Notes: a model not told the origin generated them from the sequence alone. Positions 1 to 12,920 are shown, numbered from the stretch's first letter. The stretch: DNA of 64,000 nucleotides from Nautilus pompilius (GCA_018389105.1 JACATO010000986.1:1-64000); one strand, 5' to 3'. Translations and numbers: made by a program.

Positions 1-505
1 TCGAAAACAGACAAAGGCAATGACTTTTTTCTTGAATTTGTTTCTATTTTATGGATGAAATCGCTCTCGAGTGACTTGATATTTCACTTTTTTTTAGAGA
101 TTTATGGAAAAATTGTAAATTATATCTTCATCCTGAGAACGAAAAACTGTTTTATGGATGACGTTAATTGTCACGTAGGAAGGCTGCAGAAACCATCAGT
201 TAATTCGTATGGGGACAGCCGAACAAAGAAAGAACAGATTTCATTACTAGGCGGCATTACACGGATCCCGGATGCGCTTCGGTGATTTCCATTCTGTGCT
301 CATATTATCCCGATAGGTGACTAATCAACGAATGTAAAATTTACTTAACATAAAATAGCCTTTACTACTACAAACGAAAAGTCTTCGATCTGACGCGCAC
401 TGATAGAAATCTACAAACTAGTACAGTAATACACCTTTTGGTATTCTACGTTCAACACCTGCCTGTTCGTATTTTACGTTGTGTTTGGTTGTTTCATCTA
501 ACATT
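1..505. other. gene-free stretch, nothing recognised
   Basis: AT-rich DNA with only one short open frame (55-285), which has no recognisable motif and an ordinary composition for chance. I see no RNA gene, transposon end or repeat here. Confidence 0.55.
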
Positions 506-510
506 GATGT

Positions 511-549
<39 letters not shown>

Positions 550-599
550 GTGTTTGTGTGTGTGGTGTGTGTTTGTGTGTGTGTCGTGCGCGCGCGCGT
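506..599. repeat. (TG)n microsatellite ending in alternating CG
   Basis: An interrupted (TG)n tract runs for about 85 bases with TTG and GGT interruptions, and ends in a short alternating purine-pyrimidine run rich in GCGC (about 587-598). Such alternating tracts can adopt left-handed DNA. The interruptions suggest an old array. The open frames across it on either strand simply read the dinucleotide and are not genes. Confidence 0.95.
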
Positions 600-630
600 T
601 TTCCCGAGTTCGTTGGTAATCTGGTACAGA

Positions 631-978
631 AGAGAGAGAGAGAGAGAGAGAGTAGAGAGATAGAGAGAGAGGAGAGGAGGGAGACAAGGAGAGAGAGAGA
701 GCGATTTGATGTAACTACAGGCGGAGAGAGAGCGATGATTGGAGAGGAGATGATTGATTGTTTTGTAATTGTCTCTTTGTTTTGTTGATTTTGTTGTTGG
801 AGAGAGAGAGGGAGTGGAGAGAGAGTGATGAGAGAGTGAGAGTGAGAGAGATGATGTGAGCGAGAATGTTTGTAAAGAGAGAGAGAGAGAGCGAGGAGAG
901 AGAGAGAGAGAGAGGAGAGATGAGAGAGAGATGATGATAACTACAGAGAGAGGGATGGAGAGAGGATGGAGAGAGGTG

Positions 979-1014
<36 letters not shown>

Positions 1015-1045
1015 GAGAGAGAGAGAAGAGAAGCGACTAGACGAG
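631..1045. repeat. (GA)n purine-rich microsatellite complex
   Basis: A strand-asymmetric purine tract made of many (GA)n blocks broken by GGA, GATGA and short unique pieces. A less repetitive island lies at about 705-800. The overlapping open frames encode Ser/Leu runs on the minus strand and Arg/Glu runs on the plus strand, the expected readout of CT/GA repeats. Long mirror-like homopurine runs can form triplex structure. Confidence 0.95.
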
Positions 1046-1192
1046 AGGAATATTGGAAATAAATTACGGAAACACGCTGGATGTACACAGCTAATAAATA
1101 ATTGCAAATCATAGTTGTGTTGTATTGCGTACACAATACATTATCACAGGAAATGTACAAAAACAAAACCAAAATTGATAATTTCACGTGCA

Positions 1193-1960
1193 TTAGTATT
1201 TGGGATGCGAGTTATTTGTTTTATACACAGACCTTGTTTCGCTTTTCGCACACAGATTATTAATGTCTCACTGTTGTTTAAAATATCCTGTAGCACTTTC
1301 CACAATTCATCCAAGGTGGTTGGTTGCCATTTGACTTTCTCAGTAGCCATATAACCGAATATACCCTCAGTGATGCTTATATCGGGACTTTGTTCAGGCA
1401 AAGGTATCTTTGTGAACCTTCCATCAGCTTTTCCTTTTACGTCCCAGGTAGATTTTCATCACGCTGGCTGCATGTTTGGAGTCACTGCCATGCCGGAAGA
1501 TAAATCCGCACCAAGTGAGATGTCTTCTCGAGAGAATGCCACGCTAGATGAAAAACCTGCCTTTGCCTGTCGGCAGTCAGCATACCTCCGAATTTATGCA
1601 AATCTCCGACACCTTTGTCGATATTTATCTTCACGTCTCTGCTGATTTATTCCCATGCTTCACTGTAGCGATTTACCAGGCTGCTACACCGTTCTCCGAT
1701 CCGCCTTCGAACAAACCACCGTTGATTATTGCCAAAACGGTTCAGACTTGGATCATCTGTAATAGACCATCATCTAGGTTTGGTCATCTCATTGTTTGAT
1801 TTCTGCTACCAATTTCAGCCTCGCCGTTTAGTTGATTTTTTTTCCTTCAGCAAAGGTTTTCGGACAGCTGTACATCTAAATTCGCGAGATCTTTACCAGT
1901 TCGTCGTATGTCAACTGGAGAACAAACCCCGAACTACTTAATATCTTTTTTGGGATGTCT
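1193..1960 (-). pseudogene. Tc1-family transposase relic
   Basis: Read on the minus strand, this is a decayed Tc1-type DDE transposase split over several frames. From N to C: a stretch with KPLLKEKK (about 1.85 kb); TDDPSLNRFG then FVRRRIGERC (about 1.70-1.76 kb), which fits the first-Asp block and the VRRRxGERY block; RHGSDSKHAASVMK (about 1.45-1.50 kb), equivalent to the QHDNDPKH second-Asp block; PEQSPDISITEGIFGYMATE (about 1.35-1.40 kb), the SPDxNxIE block; TTLDELW; and a final SHPKY just before a stop at 1193-1195. The second catalytic Asp appears to be Gly. Many frameshifts and stops make it non-functional. The DNA-binding N terminus and terminal inverted repeats were not identified, so the limits are approximate. 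Confidence 0.85.
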
Positions 1961-4900
1961 GGAATTTTCCTTGTCCGTGTCTATTATCAACAGTACCAGT
2001 CTCGCGTATTTCGTGAGAGTCTTATACTCATCCGTTTTTTGAACATAAGAATTCCAACTGCAATTTGTCGCATGTACCACGATACAGCGATATCACTGCC
2101 CATATTTTCATTATCCTTCTTGTAGGTGTGGCACTTTCTGATTGTTTGCATGAGAGAAAACGACTGTATACTATAGAATATTTTAATTTACACTCGAGAT
2201 GCGATTCTGTCACATGTTGTTTCCACTTAATACCAGACTTTCCCTCTCTTTCCATAATTATTTAAAATACTGCGTGTATATATATATATTAACTAATTCT
2301 TTGTTTCTATTAAAATTTTCTTGTTATCCAAGTATCCTATTATTTTTTTAAAAATGCGATAAATTCTAAGTCTGTGTATCGTGTAGATTTTCGTCTCTAA
2401 AACCGCGACTGTTTCAGGAACCACGGAGTCTTTGCTTTCGTTACTTCACAGGCTTCAAATTTCAATTACATTTTTTCGAGTACTAGATGTCAAATTAGTT
2501 TTGCTGAAACCCACTGATGCCAGTCTCTGTCTGATGCACTGGAGTTATAAGCGTGTATTGTATTACCTTTGCAATATTTTTTTGAATTAATTTCTTCTTT
2601 AATATAACGGACTTATTTCGAATGTACATGAAAACAGAATTTTCATTTTTATTTACAGTCTCAGACTCCCAACGCTGCGATCTGAATTCTTTTCGAAGCC
2701 GACACCGATAACAGCTTTGGCGGTGAATTACGAGCTCCGAGTTACCTGAGATTTTCTGACTTTTCCTTATACTGTATATGAACAAATTTGGTACTCAACA
2801 TTTTTCTGAAGAAAAAATTAAAATGTGTCATGGTTTGGTTTCTCTTCTAATGGGGTGGAAGGTGATGTGTATGCCATTTGCAAATGAAAACACCAATTTC
2901 TATTTGCCAACATCACGAGAAAAATGTAATTAACTTTTCTTAATACCTGTATTCTGAATGTTTCTTTTAAAAATAAAGCTGCTTTTAGTGTAATATATAT
3001 ATATCTCAGATTAATACTTATGCGTGAAACAATATTTCACATCACCAGAAACCCATAGCAATTTTTATTCCTTTTGGAACTATCAATTCCCATTTCTTCG
3101 GCCGGCTAACAAAAGCGGATTCGCCAACGGTGATTGCTGGTTCTTACAGCGCCACTCCAGTCTTGACGATAACCTCCTCCACAGCCTCTCTTTGATGTCT
3201 TTGTGTCAAACACGCCAGGACTGGCTGCTGCTGGTGTGTAAACAGTAGACCATATCTGAGCTATTTGTCTTCTTTCATACAGCTCTCGTTAGCATACCCA
3301 ACGACTTTCATTGACAGAATCTCTGCAGAAGAAAAAAATAAACACATCTGCATTTGATCTTCGCTAAATGGTTGCTTAAATGACGTCGGATGCAGTCAAA
3401 GAAATTAATAAATTTCTAAACATTGATGTGGCTTTCTTGGGGTGCCCCCCCTTAATCAGATAGAAAGTCAGTCTTCCGGTCCACATTTACTGGCTGTTCA
3501 GAGCATTTGAAAAATGCGACCAAAGTCGTGATTTCCTAAAGGAAAATCTGCTGTATTTATTCTCGTGAACGCAGATTTACCCGCACATAAAGTCCAAAAG
3601 TATTCGTGACTTCCGTGTTTAGTTTCCTCTACTTTCTGTTTCATTATCAATTACGCGGGGAAAACCTTCTGAGGGAACAAGATCAGCGCTATATTTTAAA
3701 GGCAGAAAAATTGACAGTAGGAACAGGAAAAAAAATAATGTATCAGCAGTAAGTAAACGTTAAACGTGTGGTATCTTGTCTCTTTTTTTTTGTTTTTGTT
3801 TTTCTCGGTGAATTACGACACCGCGACGAACGTCGACATGACGTCACTACTGACGCCATCTTAGTTTTCGGGAAAGCTTTCAGCAAGCGACCAGCACGAA
3901 GATATGGTCTGACGGGTCAGCCACTGCTATTCGCTTCCTGTTCTATTTGCTTATAACCGAATTCTTTTTTTTTTTTTCCTTGCGAAGAAATTAATGCATT
4001 ATCTTCATGACCGCCTGGCTTCAGCGTTCATTCCCGCGGTCTGAGGAGTTACCTCCCCTTGCCGACAGTTTTGGTTATCAAGTGTTGCTGTTGGGATGTC
4101 GTTGCGCCCACGGTGGAATAAACGATATTGGAATCAATTTACGTTTTTGGGGAAAAAAAAAATTCGGGTTTGGTAGTTGGCGCTTTCCACAAGGATATTC
4201 TTTTCTGAAGAAGTCGTCCCTTTGATTTTATAACCCAACCTTTCCGTGTTTTCAGTTCTGACCACGTGTTCCTCTTGCGTATCTATGAGCTGCGTAACGC
4301 ATTCACTTCCTGTTTATTCATGCGCCGAGAACACCTGTGGGCTCTCCGTGTACCTGGCCTTACACGTCTTACATGCTTTTTTTATTTACTCGGTTGCTGT
4401 TCGGACCTGCTGCTGCAACTCTTCCCTTCCGCTATGCTGGCGTTTCGCATCCAGCAGATGAGCAGAAGCTACCAGCAAACGCTGGGATGCTTGAAGGTGG
4501 AGCCAACATTTGGGAGTGCAATGGATGGTTTCAAATCTGGCTACTGTTAACGATCGGCTCGTTTGAGACAGTACAGAAGCCATTGTCACTACGGTGTTGA
4601 ACAATAGAATGTTAGTAAACGAATATAATTGTTTCGTTTAATTATACACTAGAAGTGGATAATTCGATCTGTGTTTTATCTATACATCAAACATTACAAC
4701 CCGCAGACCTGCCTTCCGACCGCACTCCAACTTCTGAAGCCCGTGAGTTACTGAAGAATATTTTCTCGCGAGGTCCGCCCTCTTCATTATCAGATGTTAC
4801 CTGAATCCTTACCGTCAATTTCACAGAAGATGTAACTAGTAGCCACCGGAACCAGTAGCGGCAACAAAACTTTCGGGTCCAGATCTAACACAGCTGATAC

Positions 4901-6016
4901 CATGATTCCGCTACGCGCCGCCACTTGTCAGATTGGGTCGAAGAGAGATGCACCGGTGGGGGGCTCTCAGCTGAGATTTCCATATATATACTTGTAGTAA
5001 AATTTGAGTAAGCTTATGAACTTAACACACTTTGCACTTGTCAGGTTTTGAAAAAAAAAAAATGTCTGTTCAGTACCACTGTAATTATCATTTGAATAAC
5101 AGCGAGACGGCTTTAACCGTTTACCGACGGAATTGAAGCTACGCGTAAAGCTGACAGCTCAGTCTATGATTACACCAACACTTAAGTCGAATGTCAGATT
5201 TGAGGCACTCATAGCGACTATTATTTTCCTTAGTTAGAAATGAAAGTTTTAAGCGTTTTTTTTTAAGAATAAAGTTACCAATGCAGAGAATTTTTAAAAT
5301 TTTCGTTGTCCATTTACGTAGTATAGATGGATGTAGCCAAAGTTATCGATCACCATATGGCTTATTGAAATATAATTTATTGATATTCTATACAATTCCT
5401 GCATCAGATGATACTACTGTTATGTGGTAACTTGGTCCGTACTAATTAAATTTTGAAAACATTTTCAAAAACCTTAAGTTTACACGGATTAACTGTAAAT
5501 TAAGTTGGCAGTGAGATTATGTTTTTGATTCGGACTATTATTGTATAATGGCTTTATTGTTGATAATGTAAATATTTTTGTTCATTATTTAAATTAAATT
5601 TAACACCGTATATCAAGATCATTTCCCAAACTCGAGGCATAAGTAATCTGAGGTATAACTAAGAAATATAAAATTTATCCATCATATTTTACACAATAAA
5701 TAGCAACATGTACTATAACATAATGCCTCGTATATGCGTCATCAAAAACATCTCGTTGAGTGTCACGAAAGCACGTGATTTAAGACCACGAAGTTGGTAC
5801 GACTGGCCACTTCGTAAAAAAGATCGCATCAAATATTGGAATTTTTTCTGGTTTACTAACATTAACCAGTTGTGCATGCGAAGTAACTTATAAACTATTA
5901 CCTACTGAGAGAGAGAGTTTAACTCGCTGACTATTAATGCATCTCAGAATCTCAGTAAAAGAAAAGCAAAAACAATTCATGGACACCGATTAACAGTTTA
6001 AACAAAAAAGTCTTCA
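1961..6016. other. gene-free stretch with small low-complexity tracts
   Basis: About 4 kb with no recognisable gene. It holds short (TA)n tracts (about 2275-2289 and 2993-3004), a C-run near 3445 and several poly-A/T runs. Open frames at 3768-3956, 4007-4225 and 4246-4604 overlap each other on both strands and contain no family motif I recognise. Confidence 0.5.
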
Positions 6017-6024
6017 GATTAGAG

Positions 6025-6580
6025 CAGTGGTTCCCAACCAGTGGTTCGGGACCCCTGAGGGGTCACGAAGTGTTTTATGGGGGATCGCGAGAACCCTGGA
6101 AGTTTCAATTTTTGCCGTCCGTATGACTGAGTCAAGAAACTGTTCATGAGTATGTATTTGTTTTGTTGATATGTACCGTATTTGCCTCCACCTATCTCTG
6201 CGAGACTGGATTTTCAACTCTTGTTCACATCAAAACAAAGGCAAGGATCAGGTTGAATGTTGAGGATGACACGAGGTTGGCTTTGGCAAATACACGGCCG
6301 TAAATTTCCAAGCTGACTGCCCAGATGCAACAACAAGCATCACATTAGGTCACTAAATTTTGAGAAAGAAAGATGTGTTGAAGGATGAGTGTAGAATGTT
6401 TTTTTCCTGGTGAATTTCTCACAAAACTGTCAATATATTCAAATAAAACTCTTATCTATGTGATTCTTTTTGCTAAATTTATTCTTTGATTTTTTTCAAT
6501 TATGGAAGTGTAGCAGTGGGTCGCAGGTCTTTTGACTATTAGAAAAAGGTCCACGAGTCCAAAAAGGTTGGGAACCACTG
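6025..6580. mobile_element. non-autonomous hAT transposon
   Basis: A complete short hAT-type element of 556 bp. Its ends are inverted repeats: CAGTGGTTCCCAACC at 6025-6039 and its exact complement GGTTGGGAACCACTG at 6566-6580. It is bounded by a perfect 8-bp target duplication, GATTAGAG, at 6017-6024 and 6581-6588. An 8-bp duplication and a CAGNGG-type start are hallmarks of hAT elements. The interior keeps only the last part of the transposase, so this is an internally deleted, non-autonomous copy. The perfect duplication suggests a fairly recent insertion or a protected site. Confidence 0.95.
6190..6303 (+). pseudogene. hAT transposase C-terminal (dimerisation) fragment
   Basis: Inside the hAT element, one plus-strand frame reads YLCETGFSTL, then KTKARIRLNVEDDTRLAL, and stops. 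This is the conserved hAT-C (dimerisation) region found at the end of hAT transposases and of domesticated ZBED-type proteins. Only about 35 residues remain. The RNase-H-like catalytic core and the BED zinc finger are missing, so no active enzyme can be made. The stop directly after the motif is where such proteins normally end. Confidence 0.9.
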
Positions 6581-6588
6581 GATTAGAG

Positions 6589-7889
6589 AGTAACTAATGG
6601 TTACATATATCTTCTGGATGGCGTTTACAAGATTAATCAAATCCCTGGTTACACTAGAATTAATTGTATGGCATTCTTAATTTACTTGTTTCATTATGAT
6701 TAGTTCACATTTCTATTTTTACATAGTCACTGATCTGTATAGATATTTGTAAACTGTTCTTAATTTATGTAATAGCCACGCAGTATGCTCTTTTGTGGTG
6801 CCAACATTTTGATTGTTATTCATGTGTTAGCGAGGGAGTGAATAAATCATTTCGAACCATCTTCGCTTAAATCGATTCATCGAGTAGGTAAATAAAGGCT
6901 GTTGTCGTTTATGAGGCGACAGCGTAGAATAATTCCATTAAAACTGCAAACACACAATGGCATGAAAAGTGTTAAGCTGCATGGAATACATGTGCCTTTT
7001 AATAAAGCACCCAGCCATCCTTGTCTTCTAAATCCCACTGACGTAAAACAGTTGGTTTCGCTATTAACCTTGCACACAAAGAACTCCAGTGTTTACCACC
7101 GGAAAAAGATTAACCGTCTACGTCAGTCGGCTAGGCAGTTCCGTTCTGGAAGTCGAGAGCCGTCTACTTCGCTATCTTTCAGTCAGCATTCTTCACAGCG
7201 CGACATTGTCTTTGTTCTACACACAACCAGAAACTAATTGCCACAAAGCAAGTCTAATGGTATATGTTTGACCTATTTCTGCCATACTTTCTGAATACAT
7301 AAAGGAATTGATCGCTAGTAATGCCTTGCCTTCAATCAGTCGATAATACCCAGCGATGTCAGGAATTTATAGAAAAATTCCCAATAGTGTATTTTTAAAA
7401 TAAAAATAAAGTAAGTTAAGATAAAAAAATATATATATATATATATAAAAAACTTAATTCAACCATTTATTTTTTGGGGATAAATCTTTCTGAAAACAAT
7501 ATATCCTTCGATATATATATATTTTTTCCATTGTTTCAGTTTTCACTTATCGATGTTCTTGGTACAGAAGTCTGCCATTTCATTCATGTATTACGTGGTG
7601 CTTTATGTATGTTTTATCTACAATTTGTTACATGACAAAACTCTACTATAGAAAGTTCCACCCTAAAGGCGGCCATCAAAAGCTGATTGACAGTTGGCTG
7701 GTTCGATTGGTCAGGTCTCAAACTCTGAAAAGTGGAAATAAAAACACGGTTTGAAATTCGTCTAGAAGTAACATGTTTGTGCAGGTCACCACTGGTGCAA
7801 AGTATTTGGACGAAAGCCAATTAAAAATCTTTTGCAGAAAGATAAAAAAGAAAACAAAAAACAAACAAACAGCGTCCGAAAACCAAAGA
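6589..7889. other. gene-free stretch
   Basis: No gene recognised. A (TA)n tract lies at about 7425-7446 and another near 7512-7521. The 111-codon open frame at 6902-7237 has no recognisable motif, and overlapping frames exist on the other strand. The last 300 bases may hold unrecognisable upstream parts of the Tc1 relic that follows. Confidence 0.5.
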
Positions 7890-8290
7890 CAGGTCCATTT
7901 AGTTTTTGAGATGATGAAGACGGGCGAAGGAAATTTAAACGTGTTCGGATGTTTTGGCAGATCTCAGGTTGAAGCGATAATCAAAATCGATGGAATTCTT
8001 AAAATGGAAAAATGTCATGCGATTTTGCAGCATTATGCTCTACGTTCTTGGTATCGACTGACTGGCCCTGGATTCGTCATGCAACAAGATAATGACCTTA
8101 AACACACTGGGAAACTTAGTAAAGAATTTCCGTCGCAAGAAGATGATGATATCCCGAAAAATAATGAATTGGCTACCTCGTCTCTAGTTCTGAATCCTGT
8201 CGAGCTCTGAGACGAACGAGATAAAAGGGTTAAAAATAAAGGTCAACTGATGCTATGCAGTTGTGAGATGACTCAAATGAGAAAAGGAAT
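7890..8290 (+). pseudogene. Tc1-family transposase C-terminal relic
   Basis: A plus-strand open frame reads NLNVFGCFGR, then KIDGILKMEKCHAILQ, RLTGPGFVMQQDNDLKHTGK and LNPVEL. These match, in order, the VWGCF, IDGIM, QQDNDPKHTSKL and SPDLNPIELLW blocks of Tc1 transposases. The second catalytic Asp (QQDND) and the final Glu (PVE) are still present. A TGA at 8208-8210 sits where the conserved Trp (LLW) is expected, and the same frame continues beyond it as DERDKRVKNKGQL, resembling the usual DELDRKV tail. The first-Asp block and DNA-binding domain are not visible. It is a separate copy from the one at 1.2-2.0 kb, less frameshifted and in opposite orientation. No terminal repeats were found. Confidence 0.85.
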
Positions 8291-8378
8291 TTTTTGCTTT
8301 CTCGTTTTTTTTGGAGAAATGACTGACTCAGAGGGCAAAATAAATTTCTTCTTTAATTTTAACAGTCATATGCCTGAT

Positions 8379-8411
8379 GTTGTGTGTGTGTTGTGTGGTG
8401 TGTGTGTGTGA
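8379..8411. repeat. short (TG)n microsatellite
   Basis: A short interrupted TG tract with TTG and GGT breaks, immediately 3' of the Tc1 relic. Confidence 0.85.
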
Positions 8412-10754
8412 AAGCACTAGCAGTTGCTTATATTCTTTACGCTATGGATGTATCTGCACCATCCCGTCTTAATAAAATTATGCGCACTATTTCATTAGAA
8501 AGCGACTTCCAAACTAAACGCAAACCTTTAAATTCTCAACTGGAGCAGAAACCAGCCACGCAGCAGTACCCGTTAGCGGCAAGGCCTTCTCGAAACCTTT
8601 ATAGATAGCAACCTTGCTATGCCCGGACAAACGTTTTCAAATTCCAGCTGGTAATTTATATGGGATTTTAACCTCTTATCCGCATTAGCCATTAAATTCT
8701 CTTAACGAGATGCCTCGTCTCGATGAGATATTGCCAAACTTTGTAGGAAGATATTAGATACATCGGCGCATTCTTCCGCGAAAGTCGTGTTGTGATGTCA
8801 AAACAGCCTGCCAAGATTTACGTTTTTGTTTTATTCTGAGTTTTAAATATATACGGGGTTAATATTCTTTCCGCTGGCGGTTTCCGCAAATCACCAATCC
8901 CTCGTACAGACCGCGGCTCAGAAACTAATATTGCGCTAATGTATTTTGAAGGTTTTGGAAAACGTAATGCAAAACAATGAGATACATTTTATTAGGAATA
9001 GAAGAACATCGTCTCACAGGCCAAGAGACACGGGGGCCATTTTTCATTCTAAACTCCCATATTTCACCAGACTCCGATGGAGAGAGAGAAAAAAATGTCT
9101 CCTCAGTCAAAAAGAGGGAAATGCCAAACTGCTCTACATAAGTAGTTTGCAGTTACTAAAAAATATATATAGAAAAAATATTGAAGTTTAATAATTTAAG
9201 CATAATAACTTCTGAAGTTCTCCAGTAATAACTGACATAAAAGTAAATTATTTAATAAAAACATGATTATGTCTAGAATTAGTTTTCAGTAGGTGATATA
9301 CAAATAACTACGGCCTTGCATAACTTCAGAGAAAGTAAGTATACAGAGATTCTATAAAGCGTACGTATATGTCATCCTAAAACTGCCTTCGCTGAAATAT
9401 TTTACTTTTTTAAAATAAATTATAAATATACATAAGCTGGTTCTGATTTCACTATCATCAGATAAAGGTTAGCATTTATTTCTTTAATTTAAAAGATAAG
9501 TATTTGAATAAAATAATTACAATCTTACAGGTTTTGCTGTAGTGAATCGAAGTGTACGTTATCATGCAGAGCACCGAACATGGATAAGATTCAGGGGTTT
9601 GAAACAGGGTGAGGAGAAATTAATATAGAATCTGTTGTTTTGCGTCTTCTATGACTGCAACGGTTACTTCTCCGACAAAGTCACTTTGATACCCGGTATA
9701 GATGTGACATCAGTACATTACAAGTTCCTTTCTTTGTACCCCCCCAAAAAAAAACCTGTCGAGGACTCTCGAGAATTTCTAGGAGTTTCCACGCAGATGA
9801 AATCTATTTGATCTGAGTTCTCGCCACTTTCAAAGTTGAAGAATACGTTTCGAAAAACGTGAACAACAATGAGAAAAATCAGCGGAATGGTTTGTCTCTT
9901 TTACTCTCAACAGCATCTGAGTATCATTTGAAAACGAGAAGCAAACAAAAACTGAGTAAATCTGAAATTTGTCTGTACGCGCCAGTTTATATGAAAACCA
10001 TTCAAAATACCTTACCATGATTTTCTTGGAGTCAAAAGTACGCATACATCCTCTGCAGTCGGATAATAGCGTCGTGTATGATAAAACACTTTGTCTTTTA
10101 ATATGTGCAGATTGTTAAAATGTCATATACTCATATAACTTTGTGTATTAAACTGAATATATGAATATATTGGACATTTTATTGGTGTATGCATATTTAT
10201 TGCCACCAGGGTAATGCACACATTAATGCACTCGCACAGAAACTGACAGATATTCGCCTACAGACACAGCAAACACTAGCAGCGGGGTAGTGAAGTGGAA
10301 AAAGTGCATTGAATTCCGGCTGTAGTTACCATATCGACTGTCCAGTGCATGTGCACACAGAGGCAGACCAGATATTGAAAAAAAATCCGCGAGAAAATTA
10401 TTCATAGCGTTAACTGGTACTTCTTTAATTTCGATGGAAGATTCTGACTGCACACGTCGTTTTGGATTCTCAGAGTCTCGTTCTCGCTAACAGTATTCGC
10501 CGCTACTACCAATGAACCATTTACGTATTCCATTTATTTACAGTTCTATTAGTAGGATACTTTTTTTAAAAAAATTTTCCAAGCCTTACCAAAACTTTAG
10601 CTAGTTGATGTTTATATCCTCTATTACGTTTTTCAAATGTAAATAACCACGCTCATTCTCAATCCTCCAGTCGGTCAAAAATTTCGGTTATTTGAAAAAT
10701 CTTTATCTGTTTTTTTTTTTTTTTTTCGAAAATTTAGTTCACTTGCTACAAAGG
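8412..10754. other. gene-free stretch
   Basis: No gene recognised. Mixed-composition DNA, with a poly-T tract at about 10710-10726 just before the SINE. Short open frames here (for example 8946-9191, 9830-10045, 10223-10453) carry no motif and have shadows on the opposite strand. Confidence 0.5.
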
Positions 10755-11035
10755 AGACGACATTGGAGGTCTAGTGGCATACGGCTAAGACCAAGGGCCC
10801 AGGTTTGAACCCCCGGCCAAGAGACCGGGTCAGCCTGACCGGGTTGTTTTCCTCCTACATCTAAAAAATAAAGAATTCGGGCAGGGATTTTTTGGGTAAC
10901 TTTTGACCAAAGCCCAAGAGCCTCCAACTGTACCTGCTTTATATGCTTGGTGACCAAGGTATCACTTCTGTGATCTGTCCTTCGTCTTCGAAAGACAGCA
11001 CATGGGGCTGAACAGCGAGCGAAGTACAGAAAACT
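10755..11035 (+). mobile_element. tRNA-derived SINE
   Basis: The 5' part contains an RNA polymerase III type internal promoter: a box-A-like AGTGGCATACGG at 10773-10784 and a box-B-like GGTTTGAACCC at 10802-10812, about 30 bases apart as in a tRNA gene. The rest (to about 11.03 kb) is a non-tRNA body with no coding potential. The 3' limit is uncertain because I see no clear target duplication or A-tail. An intact tRNA is excluded because acceptor pairing is not visible. Its body differs from the SINEs at 45.56 and 57.1 kb, so it is probably another family. Confidence 0.65.
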
Positions 11036-12920
11036 ATGATGACTTAAGCAAGGTCTCGGAGAAGATAAACTTTATCAACAGGATTTTTGTAATAATTTAT
11101 ACTGAACTACATTTTTTTTGGTAAACTATTCTAATAATGGACAATTCTATTAGCATAAATGTTGTTTTTTTTTTTCTATTATCGATCCTTATCCAAATCT
11201 CCAGCATATTTACTTATGACCTGCATCATCAATAACGGAAATACATTCAAAAAAAGGTCTAAATTTAGCACTTTTTAAAAAAAATTATTTCTACCTGTTT
11301 GAGAGGCTTGAAATTGGAAACCGTTGAAGAATCTATGCTCATCTACTGTTTCCGATCAGCGAGGACTGTCTGGAAAGCGTCTCACTGATTTTGACATCAG
11401 GCATACAGCCGATCGATGAAGGTCGTGTATACAAAATCGCATTGCGGTGGATCAGATTCTCTCAGCTAAATCTAAAAGCACATAACCTGATAGTATGTAA
11501 AACAAGTCGCACAGGAGATATCGTTAAGTTCTTTTAATGAATTTAAATCTTTCATCTTCGTGCCGATAAAAAAACCGTTTCATAAAACCACTGGTAAACG
11601 CTATCTGTCGATTAAGGAAACAGCGAATTGCTCTTAGTTTTTTTTTTTTTTTTGCGTGAACCTAGTCAGGGCCGAAGTTGCGTGATGCGACTACAAGTAA
11701 AGAGGGGATACAGATACCTCCACACGATTCTGTCGCAGCTCGCACTTACTCGTTGCTCTTGTCTTTCCTTTTATCTCTGGTACTGATAGTGTTTTATGCA
11801 AAAATGAGCTTCGGCGGATGAATAAATGTAAACTGAATCAATACATTTTCTTTTTTTTTTTAATTTAAAGAAATAAGCTACGGACAGGCGAAGGAAATGT
11901 GTTCCCAAGTTTTAAGACTTTTCAAACTAAACACCTAAAACAAATCAATTTGTGCTTATTGTGTTTATAAAATATTGTAGTTTGATTTCTCTTTTTTTCT
12001 TCCTCCTCATTATTATTATTACACGAACTTTTGATTGCTTTCTAACATTCGTAACGAGTAACTACGTTTGTAGACGTTGGTGTATATATACACACACACA
12101 CACGTGTCATGCGCGAGCTAGAATATTGACGTAGTCTGAGCATGTGCAGTGATGTTCGAATCACACCTGTATTTGAGCCATCAACATGGCTACTAGATAT
12201 TCTGGCCGACTGCCGTAAAAAAGACACGCAAAATCAATCTTATTTACTTGGATTCTGACATTTTGTTCATCTTTAAGTTGTTTTTTTTGTTTTTTGCTAG
12301 CTTTAAAATAGAAAATCCTCGGTATACTTCTTGTGCTATCAACATTATTTGACAGTTTTTAAAAATTTTTTTTATTTATTAAGAGAAGCTACAACCCCTG
12401 CTTATCGGTTTTCTTCTTCAATGAATCATTCATTTATTTATTAAGTTAACAGATGGCTCATAAACACCTGTAGCCGGCGGTCTCTGCTAACCCTTCATTC
12501 TTCATTAGGATCTTGACATCAATGATCTATCTCGGTGTCAGTTTTCATATAGATAATGAACTGATTAGGTTACCAAATATATAAATTGCCATAACAAGTC
12601 GCTTTCAGAATTGCTTTAGATATACCAGTTGGTATGCAGTATTTAATAATAAACAGTTTAGATTACAATGCAGACTTGGTAAGGTTAGTGAACGTATCAT
12701 GAGCTAGCAGTCGCTGTAAAATCTACTAACAACCATAATTCTAAGCATTGGACAACAATGAAGTGATGGCGGGTGAATAAAAAATATGTATGTTTGCCTT
12801 TTTGGACTATCACAACCATTACAACAATTAAACATTGATCTCAAGTTCTGCGAATTAGTTTTTATTTTATATATTTTAATTGTACGAAAGAAAATCACAT
12901 TTTAATCCGTCGATAAGCAT
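11036..12920. other. gene-free stretch with a TA/CA microsatellite
   Basis: No gene recognised. A compound (TA)n(CA)n microsatellite lies at about 12081-12103. Several T-runs occur (11165-11175, 11638-11653, 11850-11860). Short open frames have no motif. Confidence 0.5.

Noticed and set aside
498-1193. 231-codon minus-strand open frame
   Set aside because: Composition is Ser/Leu and Thr/His runs read from the GA and TG repeats.
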